From positions 496,001-560,000 of the forward strand of contig NZ_CBDFIX010000002.1 of the NCBI RefSeq assembly GCF_965248315.1: a stretch of DNA of 64,000 nt. Reading direction: 5' to 3'. A program made the translations under genes and the position numbers. This DNA comes from Ulvibacterium sp965248315. GTDB taxonomy: Bacteria; Bacteroidota; Bacteroidia; Flavobacteriales; Flavobacteriaceae. This document shows positions 9,326-17,506 of this stretch, one piece after another; within the stretch, counting starts at the first letter, position 1; each line of letters opens with the position of its first letter. The notes under the pieces are model-generated. The model was given only the letters and a program-made list of their open reading frames with translations, searched no databases and was not told the origin of the DNA.

Positions 9326-9667
9326 TCAATTATCCCTATCCTCAAAGTTTTTGGCCCAAGTATGCCTGGCCCACCCACCCAGAGGTTCTATCAACTCATA
9401 CAACTCTTTGCCATGCTGGGTAAGGGTATATCCATCCACTGTCCGTTCGATGAGATACGATTCACGAAGCTCCTTTAGGCGTTTATTCAAAGTAGTTGGG
9501 GAAATGGACTCACAATACTCCTGAAGTCTTCTAAATGTACTTGGTCCCTGGTACAAATGCCAAACGATGCCCATGGCCCAGTTACGGCCCAGTAAATCCA
9601 GTAAAGCCATAATGGGCTGACCCGTTTTGGATCCCCTTACGGGTTTCCCCGGAGTAGGTATCTTCAT
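9326..9667 (-). CDS. HxlR-family transcriptional regulator
   Basis: This is a 113-residue winged-helix protein. Residues LDLLGRNWAMGIVWHL, GPSTFRRLQEY, ISPTTLNKRLKELRE and YTLTQHGKELYELIEPLGGW follow the HxlR family (HTH with wing, then a terminal dimer helix). I take ATG at 9665-9667 as the start; an upstream in-frame reading to 9718 would run through the palindromic operators. It is divergent from a GNAT gene with 89 bases between them, and the two palindromes at 9673-9707 are the likely binding site for itself and perhaps the acetyltransferase. The family usually lacks the CxxC-type sensors seen in some members, and this one has only one Cys. The signal is unknown. Confidence 0.88.
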   Translation of the reverse strand: MKIPTPGKPVRGSKTGQPIMALLDLLGRNWAMGIVWHLYQGPSTFRRLQEYCESISPTTLNKRLKELRESYLIERTVDGYTLTQHGKELYELIEPLGGWARHTWAKNFEDRDN

Positions 9668-9672
9668 ATTTA

Positions 9673-9707
9673 CTACATATTTTGTAGCAAAACTACAAAA
9701 AAAGTAG
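9673..9707. promoter_or_regulatory. Two palindromic operators between hxlR-like gene and GNAT gene
   Basis: CTACA-N5-TGTAG (9673-9687) and CTAC-N7-GTAG (9693-9707) are each 15 bases long with perfect arms. Their centres (9680 and 9700) are 20 bases apart, about two helix turns, so two dimers could bind the same DNA face. They lie directly upstream of the regulator start and 50 bases before the GNAT start. An HxlR-type dimer site is the natural reading, but this is inferred from position and symmetry. Confidence 0.65.
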
Positions 9708-9756
9708 TAGCTTGCCAATCAAAATTCCCCTTCTTTTCAATTAAAGTATTTTTCAA

Positions 9757-10170
9757 ATGCAGACCTATACCACAAAGACAAACCATTTGACCGTTCCGGA
9801 GTATCAATCCCTTCGCAATACCACCTTATGGAAATTGTTACCGGATCATCAGGTAAAGAAAGCCTTAGACAATGATCTGTACTCGGTTTCCGTGTACAAA
9901 GAGGATATGATTATTGGAATGGGCAGGGTAATAGGAGATGGTGCTATCTATTTCTACATTCAGGACGTCATCGTTAGGCCTGAATACAAAGGAAAGGGCA
10001 TTGGACGGCTCATTATGCAAAACATTGAACAATATCTTGCAGAGCGATTTGAAACCTATGTATTTGTGGGACTCATGGCCGCCCAAGACTCCCAAGGGTT
10101 CTATCAAGAATTAGGATATCACAAAAGGAAAGATGATAGTCCCGGTATGTATAAAATCCTTAAGGAATAG
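9757..10170 (+). CDS. GNAT-family N-acetyltransferase
   Basis: The 137-residue protein has the acetyl-CoA-binding block VRPEYKGKGIGRLIMQ (73-88), with the R/QxxGxG/A pyrophosphate loop, and then the FYQELGYHKRKD strand typical of GNATs. It transfers an acetyl group to an unknown amine. It is divergent from the HxlR-type regulator and probably under its control through the shared palindromes. It ends 40 bases before the decarboxylase-like gene, which may be read from the same transcript. Confidence 0.88.
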   Translation: MQTYTTKTNHLTVPEYQSLRNTTLWKLLPDHQVKKALDNDLYSVSVYKEDMIIGMGRVIGDGAIYFYIQDVIVRPEYKGKGIGRLIMQNIEQYLAERFETYVFVGLMAAQDSQGFYQELGYHKRKDDSPGMYKILKE

Positions 10171-10210
10171 TGAAAACATAAAGGCTTGCAAGTTACTAAA
10201 ACAACCTGGT

Positions 10211-11374
10211 ATGAAAGCTAAAGTTCTTATTTGTATGCTTACTTTTTTATTGTGCGTCATTTCATCCCGTTCACAAAATGATTGTGCCCCTGTCCTGAAT
10301 TTGAAGGAATTGTATGTTTCCGATGCATCTTTTCGGAATGTCATAAAGGATATGTTCGCCAACCTACGGGACACGCCCGATGGAACACCAAATCCATGGA
10401 AGGGCAAAAATATCGACGACCTCTATGATTTCTTGAACGAATGGTTCTATTTTCTACCCAATACCAAAAACGGACTGGACAAAATCATTGAATTTTCCAT
10501 GCTGTATTACCATAATCCCTATGGAATAAAGTTCATTCTGAAAGAGCCGGGTTATAGTTGGAGCCTGAAATTTATCGAAGAAAGGGGAAGGTATATGGAC
10601 AGCCCCGAGTCCGCAAAGATCATTGACACATGGTTGGAGGACAAATCCATAGACCATGATGATTTTGTAATGCCCCTGGAAGGTTTCAAATCCTTCAACG
10701 CGTTCTTTACGCGTGAGTTGAAACCGGGAGCCCGCAAAATTGAGGCTTTTGACAACAACGCTGTTTTGGTGTCTCCCGCGGACGGTGTCATCAATATGAT
10801 CAATAATGATCTTAAGTTGAAGACCCAAATCCCTACAAAGGGCCGTATGACACTCAATCTTAATGCCTTGTTGGCGGATTCAAAATATGCTAAAGAATTT
10901 GTGGGAGGAACCGCACTGGCGGTATTCCTGAAACCCGACAACTATCATCACTACCATGCTCCCATATCGGGCACCGTGGTGGAGGCCAGGGAAGAAGTTG
11001 GAGACAGATTGTTCGGGATGCCCGATATTCCGGATATCATAAACAATGGGAATATTGCCTACAACAAGGATTATAGTGTTTTTGAAAATTTTAGGCACGG
11101 TTACTTGGTCATAAAGACCGAACAATATGGATACATGGGCATGGTTCCCATAGGTTTACAGACTATAGGTTCCGTTGTATTTGAAGAGCGGTTACAACAT
11201 GTTGACGCTATAAGACCTGTGAAAATTTACAAAGGAGACAAAGTGGGTTACTTTGCCTATGGCGGTTCTACCATCCTCCTTATTTTTCAAAAAGGGGTAT
11301 TTAGTGCTATGAGCGTGCAGCAGGGACAGCGAATAGGTTCATTACAATCCAAAAAAAGCACCCTACGACATTAG
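10211..11374 (+). CDS. Exported phosphatidylserine decarboxylase-like enzyme (PsiD-type)
   Basis: The 387-residue protein has a PS-decarboxylase catalytic domain: AFFTRELKPGAR, SPADG (188-192), KPDNYHHYHAP (about 242-252) and the self-cleavage motif GGST (Ser353 becomes the pyruvoyl group). The first 150 residues resemble the extra N-terminal domain of PsiD-type soluble amino-acid decarboxylases rather than the membrane enzyme of lipid synthesis. ATG at 10211 starts a signal peptide (to about residue 22), so the protein appears exported, which is odd for this family. A longer frame from 10133 overlaps the GNAT gene and lacks a signal. The substrate (phospholipid head group or an amino acid) is unknown. 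Confidence 0.78.
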   Translation: MKAKVLICMLTFLLCVISSRSQNDCAPVLNLKELYVSDASFRNVIKDMFANLRDTPDGTPNPWKGKNIDDLYDFLNEWFYFLPNTKNGLDKIIEFSMLYYHNPYGIKFILKEPGYSWSLKFIEERGRYMDSPESAKIIDTWLEDKSIDHDDFVMPLEGFKSFNAFFTRELKPGARKIEAFDNNAVLVSPADGVINMINNDLKLKTQIPTKGRMTLNLNALLADSKYAKEFVGGTALAVFLKPDNYHHYHAPISGTVVEAREEVGDRLFGMPDIPDIINNGNIAYNKDYSVFENFRHGYLVIKTEQYGYMGMVPIGLQTIGSVVFEERLQHVDAIRPVKIYKGDKVGYFAYGGSTILLIFQKGVFSAMSVQQGQRIGSLQSKKSTLRH

Positions 11375-11532
11375 TGACCACCTTTGTGAAATGATTCCTA
11401 TTGAAAGGACTTTTGGACCTAATGTGTTCCGTAAAAGGTTCTATTTTTGAATATGGAATATGCTCAAAAAGAATTGGTGCCAAGGTAGCAACAGTTGGAT
11501 AATCATTAGAGCTAGTCATTACAAGTATAATA

Positions 11533-11931
11533 TCATTTCAACATAGACGGTTTTCTTAGAATAGTTCCAGCGTATAAGAGCACTGCGGTGACGATACCTA
11601 CTAGAGGTGCAGGTGGTGCCCCTTGTTCTACGTGTGTCCCCGCTGCCACTTCGGCGACTATGACGCCACCAACGAAAGCACATAGTAAATAGAACCCTAG
11701 CTTTTGGGTTTTAGGAATCCAATAAAGAGCCAACAATATTAACTCCAATATACCGACAAACATCAATTTATCTCCCCAATTGGGCACGTTATTCATTCGT
11801 TCTACAATATCAGCTTCTTGAATTACCTTTAGAATTCCGGCCATAAAAATTTGAACGCTAAATAGAATAGAAAGGCCGTACCCTATTATTTTCTGTGTTT
11901 TACTGATCGTTTCTTCGTGAAATTTTGCCAT
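11533..11931 (-). CDS. DoxX-like membrane protein
   Basis: This is a 132-residue protein with four membrane segments. SVQIFMAGILKV, a polar helix before GILELILLALYWIPKT, and a terminal helix pair fit the DoxX/DoxD-like family. These small membrane proteins are often found near redox enzymes and have been linked to thiol or quinone stress, but the function is open. It is the last gene of a probable operon: Crp/Fnr, 4-TM protein, FMN reductase, this gene (10-base gap to the preceding FMN reductase). Confidence 0.75.
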   Translation of the reverse strand: MAKFHEETISKTQKIIGYGLSILFSVQIFMAGILKVIQEADIVERMNNVPNWGDKLMFVGILELILLALYWIPKTQKLGFYLLCAFVGGVIVAEVAAGTHVEQGAPPAPLVGIVTAVLLYAGTILRKPSMLK

Positions 11932-11941
11932 TTTCTTGTTT

Positions 11942-12487
11942 TTAGTTGTTAATTAAATGAGTTTGAAATTTTTCTAATGCCGCATCAAATAATTCTATCT
12001 GTTTGGGCTCAACAATTTGTCCGTCTCTGAAAAAGTGGTTAAAAGAAGGGAGATGAAAACTTGATATGATGTTTGCACCAAAGAGAGGGAAGAGATATTT
12101 TGATACCTTCATTACATAAGATCCTTCGCGCCTGCTTGGACTAGTACCGATAAGAAACATTGGCTTGTTGTGCCAAATTTTTGGGTTACCCATGCGTGAC
12201 ATCCAATCCCAAAGATTTTTAAAAGCAGAAGTGTAAAGTCCGTTGTACTCAGCCAGGGAAATGATGACGCCATCGGCTTCTTGAATAAACTGAGAAAACC
12301 GAATGGCATTTGCAGGAACTCCCGTTTCTCTTTCAAGGTCAATAGAATAGATAGGCAGTTCAAAATTATTTAGGTCGAGAACCGTTATTTCAACCCCATT
12401 TATTTGGTCTGCGGTATACTCGGCAAGCTTCTTGTTTATAGAGTTTTTGCTGTTTGAAGCCCCAAATGCAATTATTTTTTTAGTCAT
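11942..12487 (-). CDS. NAD(P)H-dependent FMN reductase
   Basis: This 181-residue flavodoxin-fold protein has the phosphate loop GASNSKNSINKKLA (8-21), SLAEYNGLYTSAFKNLWDW for the FMN ring, and GTSPSRREG. This is the NADPH-dependent FMN-reductase family, which reduces FMN or quinones and azo compounds in the cytoplasm. The start overlaps the end of the upstream 4-TM gene by 8 bases, so translation is coupled. The neighbours suggest a stress- or redox-related operon controlled by the adjacent Crp/Fnr-type protein. Confidence 0.88.
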   Translation of the reverse strand: MTKKIIAFGASNSKNSINKKLAEYTADQINGVEITVLDLNNFELPIYSIDLERETGVPANAIRFSQFIQEADGVIISLAEYNGLYTSAFKNLWDWMSRMGNPKIWHNKPMFLIGTSPSRREGSYVMKVSKYLFPLFGANIISSFHLPSFNHFFRDGQIVEPKQIELFDAALEKFQTHLINN

Positions 12488-12968
12488 TTTGATTGATTTT
12501 TGCTTTCTGCGTTAAGCCGATTATGATAAGGGTAACTAAACTCACACAAACAAAAATTGTCCTAACGGTGTGATAAAAATCCCAATCATCAAATGTACTT
12601 AAGGCCTCTTGTGCCTCAAGTGCACCAGATTGTAATGCAGGATTATAAATCCCACCATATAATCCAAAGTTGAATCCTTGGCAAATCAATAGTGTAATAA
12701 GCGTAATTAACCAAAGTACCTTACCATTACTTTCCTTTCGGTTTTTAATAAAGGCGTATACCATCGTAATGATGGAAAGGATATGAAGAGGCACCATGAT
12801 GTTTGAAAAACGGGTAAAGGGACCTGACCACCAAGATTGAATTTCGGTGCCGGATAACTCTTGCCAATAGGGGACTAAGGCGATGGCAATAAAGGTATAA
12901 ATGAAAGTGATCGCGCCTACAAATGTGAATGCAAAAATATAAGCAGTGTAGTTTTTTTTAGTAGTCAT
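12480..12968 (-). CDS. Four-TM membrane protein, function unknown
   Basis: The protein (162 residues from the ATG at 12966-12968) has four membrane helices: 5-30, about 58-80, 85-107 and 133-155. The region between helices 3 and 4 contains GGIYNPALQSGALEAQEAL and FDDWDFYHTVRT. This layout resembles DUF1772-like (anthrone-oxygenase-like) proteins, with weak confidence. A longer reading from 13001 is possible but adds only a polar tail. It is the first structural gene downstream of the Crp/Fnr-type regulator (67-base gap) and overlaps the FMN reductase by 8 bases. Confidence 0.65.
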   Translation of the reverse strand: MTTKKNYTAYIFAFTFVGAITFIYTFIAIALVPYWQELSGTEIQSWWSGPFTRFSNIMVPLHILSIITMVYAFIKNRKESNGKVLWLITLITLLICQGFNFGLYGGIYNPALQSGALEAQEALSTFDDWDFYHTVRTIFVCVSLVTLIIIGLTQKAKINQND

Positions 12969-13035
12969 TTTACTCCTCTTTTTAGAGCAAATGTCTACCA
13001 ATCAATATGGTTGTGCATTAAGGTATCATAAGAAA

Positions 13036-13509
13036 TCACTTGGCTTGGTTTTTATACCAATCTTTTTTTGCGGCACTTAGGCTTTCGGGAGTTACCCCCA
13101 GATAAGATGCAATCATTTTTTGGGGCACTCTCTGTACGATATCCGAATAGGTTTCTACAAAATGTTGGTACCTTTCTATGGCAGAGGAACTCATTAACAT
13201 TATTACCCTCTTTTGGAGCACATTAATTCTGTTTATTAGGGATTCGATGTTGGAAGAATTTTCAATTTTCTTTTCAAAGACTAAGATTTGGGAGTCCTCC
13301 AAAGCTTCGATGAATAAATCACAGGGTAAATCCGGTTTTACACTATCAGCAATGGTCCAGCCCTCTGGAGCAAACATAAAAATATGCTCTCTACCTTTTT
13401 TATCAATGGAATAGCTTCTCAATAAACCTGATTTTACAGCATAGATTTTAGAATTAAGCGCTCCACTATGTTGTAAAATTTGTCCTTTAGGAACTTTAAT
13501 TTCCTGCAA
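13036..13509 (-). CDS. Crp/Fnr-family regulator with reduced sensor domain
   Basis: The 157-residue protein starts directly in the cNMP-binding beta barrel (VPKGQILQHSGALNSKIYAV, GLLRSY, REHIFMFAPEGW) and ends with VPQKMIASYLGVTPESLSAAKK, the recognition helix of a short Crp/Fnr HTH. The barrel lacks the full RxAxV cAMP-contact motif, as is common in Bacteroidota homologues, so it may sense something else. The protein is shorter than classical Crp (about 200). It precedes the 4-TM / FMN reductase / DoxX genes and is the likely controller of that group. Confidence 0.85.
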   Translation of the reverse strand: MQEIKVPKGQILQHSGALNSKIYAVKSGLLRSYSIDKKGREHIFMFAPEGWTIADSVKPDLPCDLFIEALEDSQILVFEKKIENSSNIESLINRINVLQKRVIMLMSSSAIERYQHFVETYSDIVQRVPQKMIASYLGVTPESLSAAKKDWYKNQAK

Positions 13510-13773
13510 TTCGATGGATTTTTTAGATGTAGTTCGGCAAAAACAGACGATTTTTGATCATCTATCCAAGATACTAATTATACATAAATCCACGTATACA
13601 AGCTTTTGGTTCCTGCAGAACATCTTTTTGTTGAAGATTAATTGCATTTATTGAATAATTTCATGTAAAAAGCTAAACAATTACAATACGTTTGTCCTAC
13701 AATACCTTCCATTGACGACACTAGAAAAAACTTCCGCCAACGGCTCCGGCTCGCATGTAGCCCAAAATTTACC

Positions 13774-14140
13774 GTGGAACATAAAGATAGCCATACCGTG
13801 GTAAGCAATGAGAACGGCAGCACCTTGGGATATAATGTCAATTCAGGGGTGTCATTACTCACGGTAGACCGATTTGCCTTTAATGACCTTAACAAAAATG
13901 GCATTTTTGATGTTTACGAAGATTACCGTAAATTGAAACGACCAAAGACCTGGCATCAAAATGAATGTCGAGCATATTGCCAGATTGATGCTTAACACCT
14001 CTCATCAATCCATTCCCTCTAGTGGTCGAAGGTCTTCGAACTACAATGACTAATGGTTTACCGAGATTGGTACTAAACCGAATGATCTTTCCAATAAACA
14101 AAAGAATTTCTTGACCAATAACAACTTGAAGCATGAGGCT
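13774..14140 (+). pseudogene. Decayed N-terminal fragment of a GH3 glycosidase
   Basis: Three frames together spell the start of a GH3 enzyme: FNDLNKNGIFDVYEDYRK, then KDLASK, then MNVEHIARLMLNTSHQSIP, then an in-frame stop at 14017-14019, then EIGTKPNDLSNKQKNFL. At least two single-base losses and one stop codon break it. The first part parallels FRDLNNNSLLDIYED in the intact GH3 lipoprotein at 19938-21869. Signal peptide, catalytic Asp and C-terminal half are absent; the match ends at the 3' end of the carboxylesterase (14143). It looks like the leftover of a second GH3 gene truncated when the neighbouring cluster was rearranged. The start limit is approximate. Confidence 0.72.
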
Positions 14141-14142
14141 AT

Positions 14143-15759
14143 CTACTTTCCAGAACTCTCAATATCTAGTATTTCTTTATCATGATGGTATCTAATCTCA
14201 CAGTCATAGTCAAAAAACATTGTCACACCATTTTTCTTAGTATATGGGTTCCAATTAGGTAAGTCATCATGTCCGGGATTGCCAGTATGAGCAAAATTAA
14301 TCCAGGACAGACTCATTTTATTTGCAAGTATTTGGGCGTTTTTTCCACTGCCGATCATATTTTCACTTCGCGCAATGTTATCAAAAACAAAAGGTAATTC
14401 CATACAGTGAAAAGCCTTATACTTTCCACCAAGGACAGGAGACTTCCAGGAGAAAAAATACATATAAACTGGTGCGCCGTTTAAAAGTGTACTCTTAATA
14501 TTAGCCTGGTGGACCGCACCCGGACGAAAAATCAAGTCTACATCCATTAAATCACTAGGTTTGGTATCATTTGGGTATGCCTGCTTGACAGCTTTTATAT
14601 AAGCTTCTGTTTTATCTCCTTTCTGTTGTTGAATAAAACCTTTTACCTGTTCTTCAGTTGCGTTCGACATCCCCGCAAATGCAGATACCGGAAATTCATT
14701 CTTAACCGTACCAATAAGAAGTGGAATGTTTTTGGATAATTCCATGGCTTCTTTTGAAAAAACATCATAGGGGATCAAGTCAGAATCAATACTTGGAAAC
14801 CAATCTAGCCCAAATCCGAAACCTGGAATTGGAACACCATCTTCTTTCATTTTGTTCTCAACAGTTTTTAAAGCCTTTCGACCTGCTTTTTGTAATGCTT
14901 TATAGGGTATTGTTTTAAGGCTGTCCACCTCATTATCGGTTAAGTGTAACTCTTTCAGTACTTCTTCTGTTATCTTTTGGGTGGTTTCTTTTTTTAACAA
15001 CGCCCACTTGAATGCCCCCGACTGGTTTATGGCTTTATGAAAAAGCCCTTTGGCAGATGGCATTGCCATTAGGTTATTGACCTTTGCTCCACCACCCGAT
15101 TGACCAAAAATTGTAACATTATTTGGGTCGCCTCCAAAATTGCCAATATTCTCTTGCACCCATTCCAGGGCAGTGCGAATATCCAATATACTGTGGTTTG
15201 CAGAATACTTGTACGCTGAACCGTATTTGGAAAGGTCTAGAAACCCAAGAATATTTAATCTATGGTTGATTGACACTACAACGACATCTCCTTTTTTTGA
15301 AAGGTTTTCGCCATGATACGATGGCAATTCTTGCGAAGACCCTGTTTTATATCCGCCTCCATGAATCCAAAACATTACAGGTCTTTTCTTGTCATCAGAA
15401 ATACTTGGTGTCCATATATTTAAAGCCAAACAATCTTCGCCTTGAGACCCTAAATCATGATCAAAGAAGAACTTCATTTCATCATTTAATGGGGTGTCAG
15501 GGTCTTCTAACGGGGCTACAGGGCCATAATTCAATGAGCTTCTTATGCCTTCCCAGGACTCTACTCTTGTCGGGGCTTCAAATCTTTTTGCCGTGGCATA
15601 CGGGATTCCTTTATAAGTGAATATCCCATTTCGAATAAGTCCACGTACCTTTCCTGAAGTGGTTTCCGCAATGGCTATATTATCGCCAGTCTGTAATTGA
15701 CCGAATCCTTCAAAATTGAATAGTATTAAAAGTAAAATAAAGGTGACAAGATGTTTCAT
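14143..15759 (-). CDS. Exported type-B carboxylesterase
   Basis: This 538-residue alpha/beta hydrolase has a signal peptide (residues 1-20), the oxyanion block WIHGGG (131-136), GEDCLALNIW (107-116) and the nucleophile elbow GQSGGG (Ser221). This is the para-nitrobenzyl-esterase / cholinesterase-like family. It should cleave an ester, plausibly acyl groups on a glycoside, in the periplasm. It is the last gene of the cluster running from the GH3 gene leftward, 108 bases after the AtuA-like small gene. The region downstream is the GH3 pseudogene. Codon use is AT-rich like the rest of the cluster. Confidence 0.88.
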   Translation of the reverse strand: MKHLVTFILLLILFNFEGFGQLQTGDNIAIAETTSGKVRGLIRNGIFTYKGIPYATAKRFEAPTRVESWEGIRSSLNYGPVAPLEDPDTPLNDEMKFFFDHDLGSQGEDCLALNIWTPSISDDKKRPVMFWIHGGGYKTGSSQELPSYHGENLSKKGDVVVVSINHRLNILGFLDLSKYGSAYKYSANHSILDIRTALEWVQENIGNFGGDPNNVTIFGQSGGGAKVNNLMAMPSAKGLFHKAINQSGAFKWALLKKETTQKITEEVLKELHLTDNEVDSLKTIPYKALQKAGRKALKTVENKMKEDGVPIPGFGFGLDWFPSIDSDLIPYDVFSKEAMELSKNIPLLIGTVKNEFPVSAFAGMSNATEEQVKGFIQQQKGDKTEAYIKAVKQAYPNDTKPSDLMDVDLIFRPGAVHQANIKSTLLNGAPVYMYFFSWKSPVLGGKYKAFHCMELPFVFDNIARSENMIGSGKNAQILANKMSLSWINFAHTGNPGHDDLPNWNPYTKKNGVTMFFDYDCEIRYHHDKEILDIESSGK

Positions 15760-15867
15760 TGCTCTGATTTTTTTGTTAAATGATGTTTTAATAAGTAGTT
15801 ATGGTAGGAATTTTTTATCGGTTTGAAATCTAAATTCTTCAGTGAACATCGAGATTTTAAAAGTATA

Positions 15868-16167
15868 TTAAATGGTCATTTGTAGGAAAAAAGAGCTAAG
15901 CGATTTACCGTGCTTATCTAATGAAGTTGAACTTGTAACACCCCCATCCAAAGCATTGAACAATACAAAATTCAAAGCACCCAATTGCGGCAGTTCATAG
16001 CGCTCAACATTTCCTTTTATTTTATTTCCAAGCCATTGTTTTACACGTTCTTCGGTTACTTTTTCTTTAATTAGACCGTAATCTGATTTGTTGAAAACAA
16101 TCAAAGATATGTTGCTAATATTTCCCTTATCTCCGCTTCTCGAATGTGCAATTTCCCAAAGTTTCAT
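15868..16167 (-). CDS. AtuA-like ferredoxin-fold domain protein
   Basis: The 99-residue protein begins MKLWEIAHSRSGDKGN, the signature of the small C-terminal domain of AtuA (acyclic terpene utilization) proteins; SRSGDKGN is the conserved loop. In pseudomonad AtuA this domain is fused behind the DUF1446 domain; here it is a separate gene with a 4-base gap to the DUF1446 gene, so the two very likely form one complex. It is cytoplasmic, with no signal peptide. The catalytic role is not established. Confidence 0.8.
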   Translation of the reverse strand: MKLWEIAHSRSGDKGNISNISLIVFNKSDYGLIKEKVTEERVKQWLGNKIKGNVERYELPQLGALNFVLFNALDGGVTSSTSLDKHGKSLSSFFLQMTI

Positions 16168-16171
16168 TTAG

Positions 16172-17503
16172 CTATGTTTTTGAATAAACGACCTGTGTTT
16201 TTACTTCCGATTTGGGTACCAGCACAGAAACAACAGAAATGACTTCTTCTACTTTTTGTGTTGCCCCACCACCTCCAGAGGGTCCATTTGTATAGAGGGT
16301 TTCAACTTCTCTACCTATTTTTTTGGCCTCTTCAATGGATTTTGCCCTGCCCGAGACTCGTAGTCTTACCTCATTAACATCTTTATGTTGCTCTTTTAAT
16401 GGAGAAATTGAGTTCAGGCCTATTAGGTCAAATCGTAAATCTTTAAAATTGAGTTTTTCCAATCTTTTTTGAACTATTGCAATGCCGAGTTTAGCTCGTT
16501 CTATACATTGTATACCTCCATAACTAATTTGTCCTTCGCCATAATAACCATTGAGGTAACCTACACTTACTTTGTATGTTTCAGTTGCTTCTTTACCTGT
16601 TGCATTCCTAAATTTTACAACGTCTTTTTCAGTCGGCTCAAATTTCACCGATGAAAAGTCGGCAATACAGTCAGGGGTAAGATAATTGGCCGGGTCGTGT
16701 ATTTCGTATAGTAGTTGCTCAGTACAGGTGGCTGTGTTGATCATTCCTCCTGTGCCATCTACTTTAGTGATGTACCCTGAACCCATTTCATCTATTTCTA
16801 CAAAGGGAAAACCTATATCCCAAAGATCTGGTACCTTTTTTTTGTTGGGGTCGGCAAAATATCCACCACTTACCTGACCGGCGCATTCCAATAAATGACC
16901 TACCAATGTTCCTTTTCCCAATTTATCATAATCTTTTATGTTCCAATTAAACTCATGTATCATCGGAGCTAAAAATAATGAGGGGTCGGCAACTCTTCCT
17001 GTTATTATGAAATCAGCATCATTTTTTAAAGCCTGTACAATACCTTCTGAGCCTAAATAAGCATTGGCAGAAATAATTTTATCCTCAATAGTTGAAAGTG
17101 GGTCTCCCGTCTCACTAATTTGAAGGCTAGGGTGTTTTTTTACAAAATCGAATACGTCATCACCCAAAACTGCCGCTACCTTAATCCCTCTAACACCTTC
17201 TTTTTTTGCCAATTCGCAAATTACATTCATTGCTGAAATGGGATTCGCTGCCCCCATATTAGTAATTACTTTTACCTTGTTTTTGTAGGCTAATGGCAAC
17301 ACTTGTTCCATACGATATTCAAGGAGATGATTATAACCTTTTTGCGGATTGTTTTTTTTCTCTTTTTGGGCCAAGGCTATGGTTCTTTCTGCAAGGCATT
17401 CAAAGCTGATATAGTCCAAGTTACCATGTTCGATTAATGCGAGTGCCGGTTCTAGTCGATCACCACTGTATCCTGCTCCACTACCTATTCTTATTTTTTT
17501 CAT
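16172..17503 (-). CDS. AtuA/DUF1446-family protein
   Basis: This 443-residue protein has the family features IGSGAGYSGDRLEPALALI (5-23), ITGRVADPSLFLAPMIHEF, and YGGIQCIERAKLGI near the C-terminus. DUF1446 proteins include AtuA of the citronellol/geraniol (acyclic terpene) pathway, which handles a CoA-activated acid; the exact reaction is not known. The stop of the transporter gene is 3 bases upstream of its start and the small AtuA domain gene follows 4 bases later, so the three are one translational block. This suggests degradation of the acid brought in by the CitMHS protein. Confidence 0.82.
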   Translation of the reverse strand: MKKIRIGSGAGYSGDRLEPALALIEHGNLDYISFECLAERTIALAQKEKKNNPQKGYNHLLEYRMEQVLPLAYKNKVKVITNMGAANPISAMNVICELAKKEGVRGIKVAAVLGDDVFDFVKKHPSLQISETGDPLSTIEDKIISANAYLGSEGIVQALKNDADFIITGRVADPSLFLAPMIHEFNWNIKDYDKLGKGTLVGHLLECAGQVSGGYFADPNKKKVPDLWDIGFPFVEIDEMGSGYITKVDGTGGMINTATCTEQLLYEIHDPANYLTPDCIADFSSVKFEPTEKDVVKFRNATGKEATETYKVSVGYLNGYYGEGQISYGGIQCIERAKLGIAIVQKRLEKLNFKDLRFDLIGLNSISPLKEQHKDVNEVRLRVSGRAKSIEEAKKIGREVETLYTNGPSGGGGATQKVEEVISVVSVLVPKSEVKTQVVYSKT

Positions 17504-17506
17504 CTA

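Noticed and set aside
11307..11519. 70-codon minus-strand ORF beside the decarboxylase-like gene end
   Set aside because: It looked protein-like (SNDYPTVATLAPILFEHIPY) but overlaps the end of a well-supported gene, has no family match I know, and no start context.
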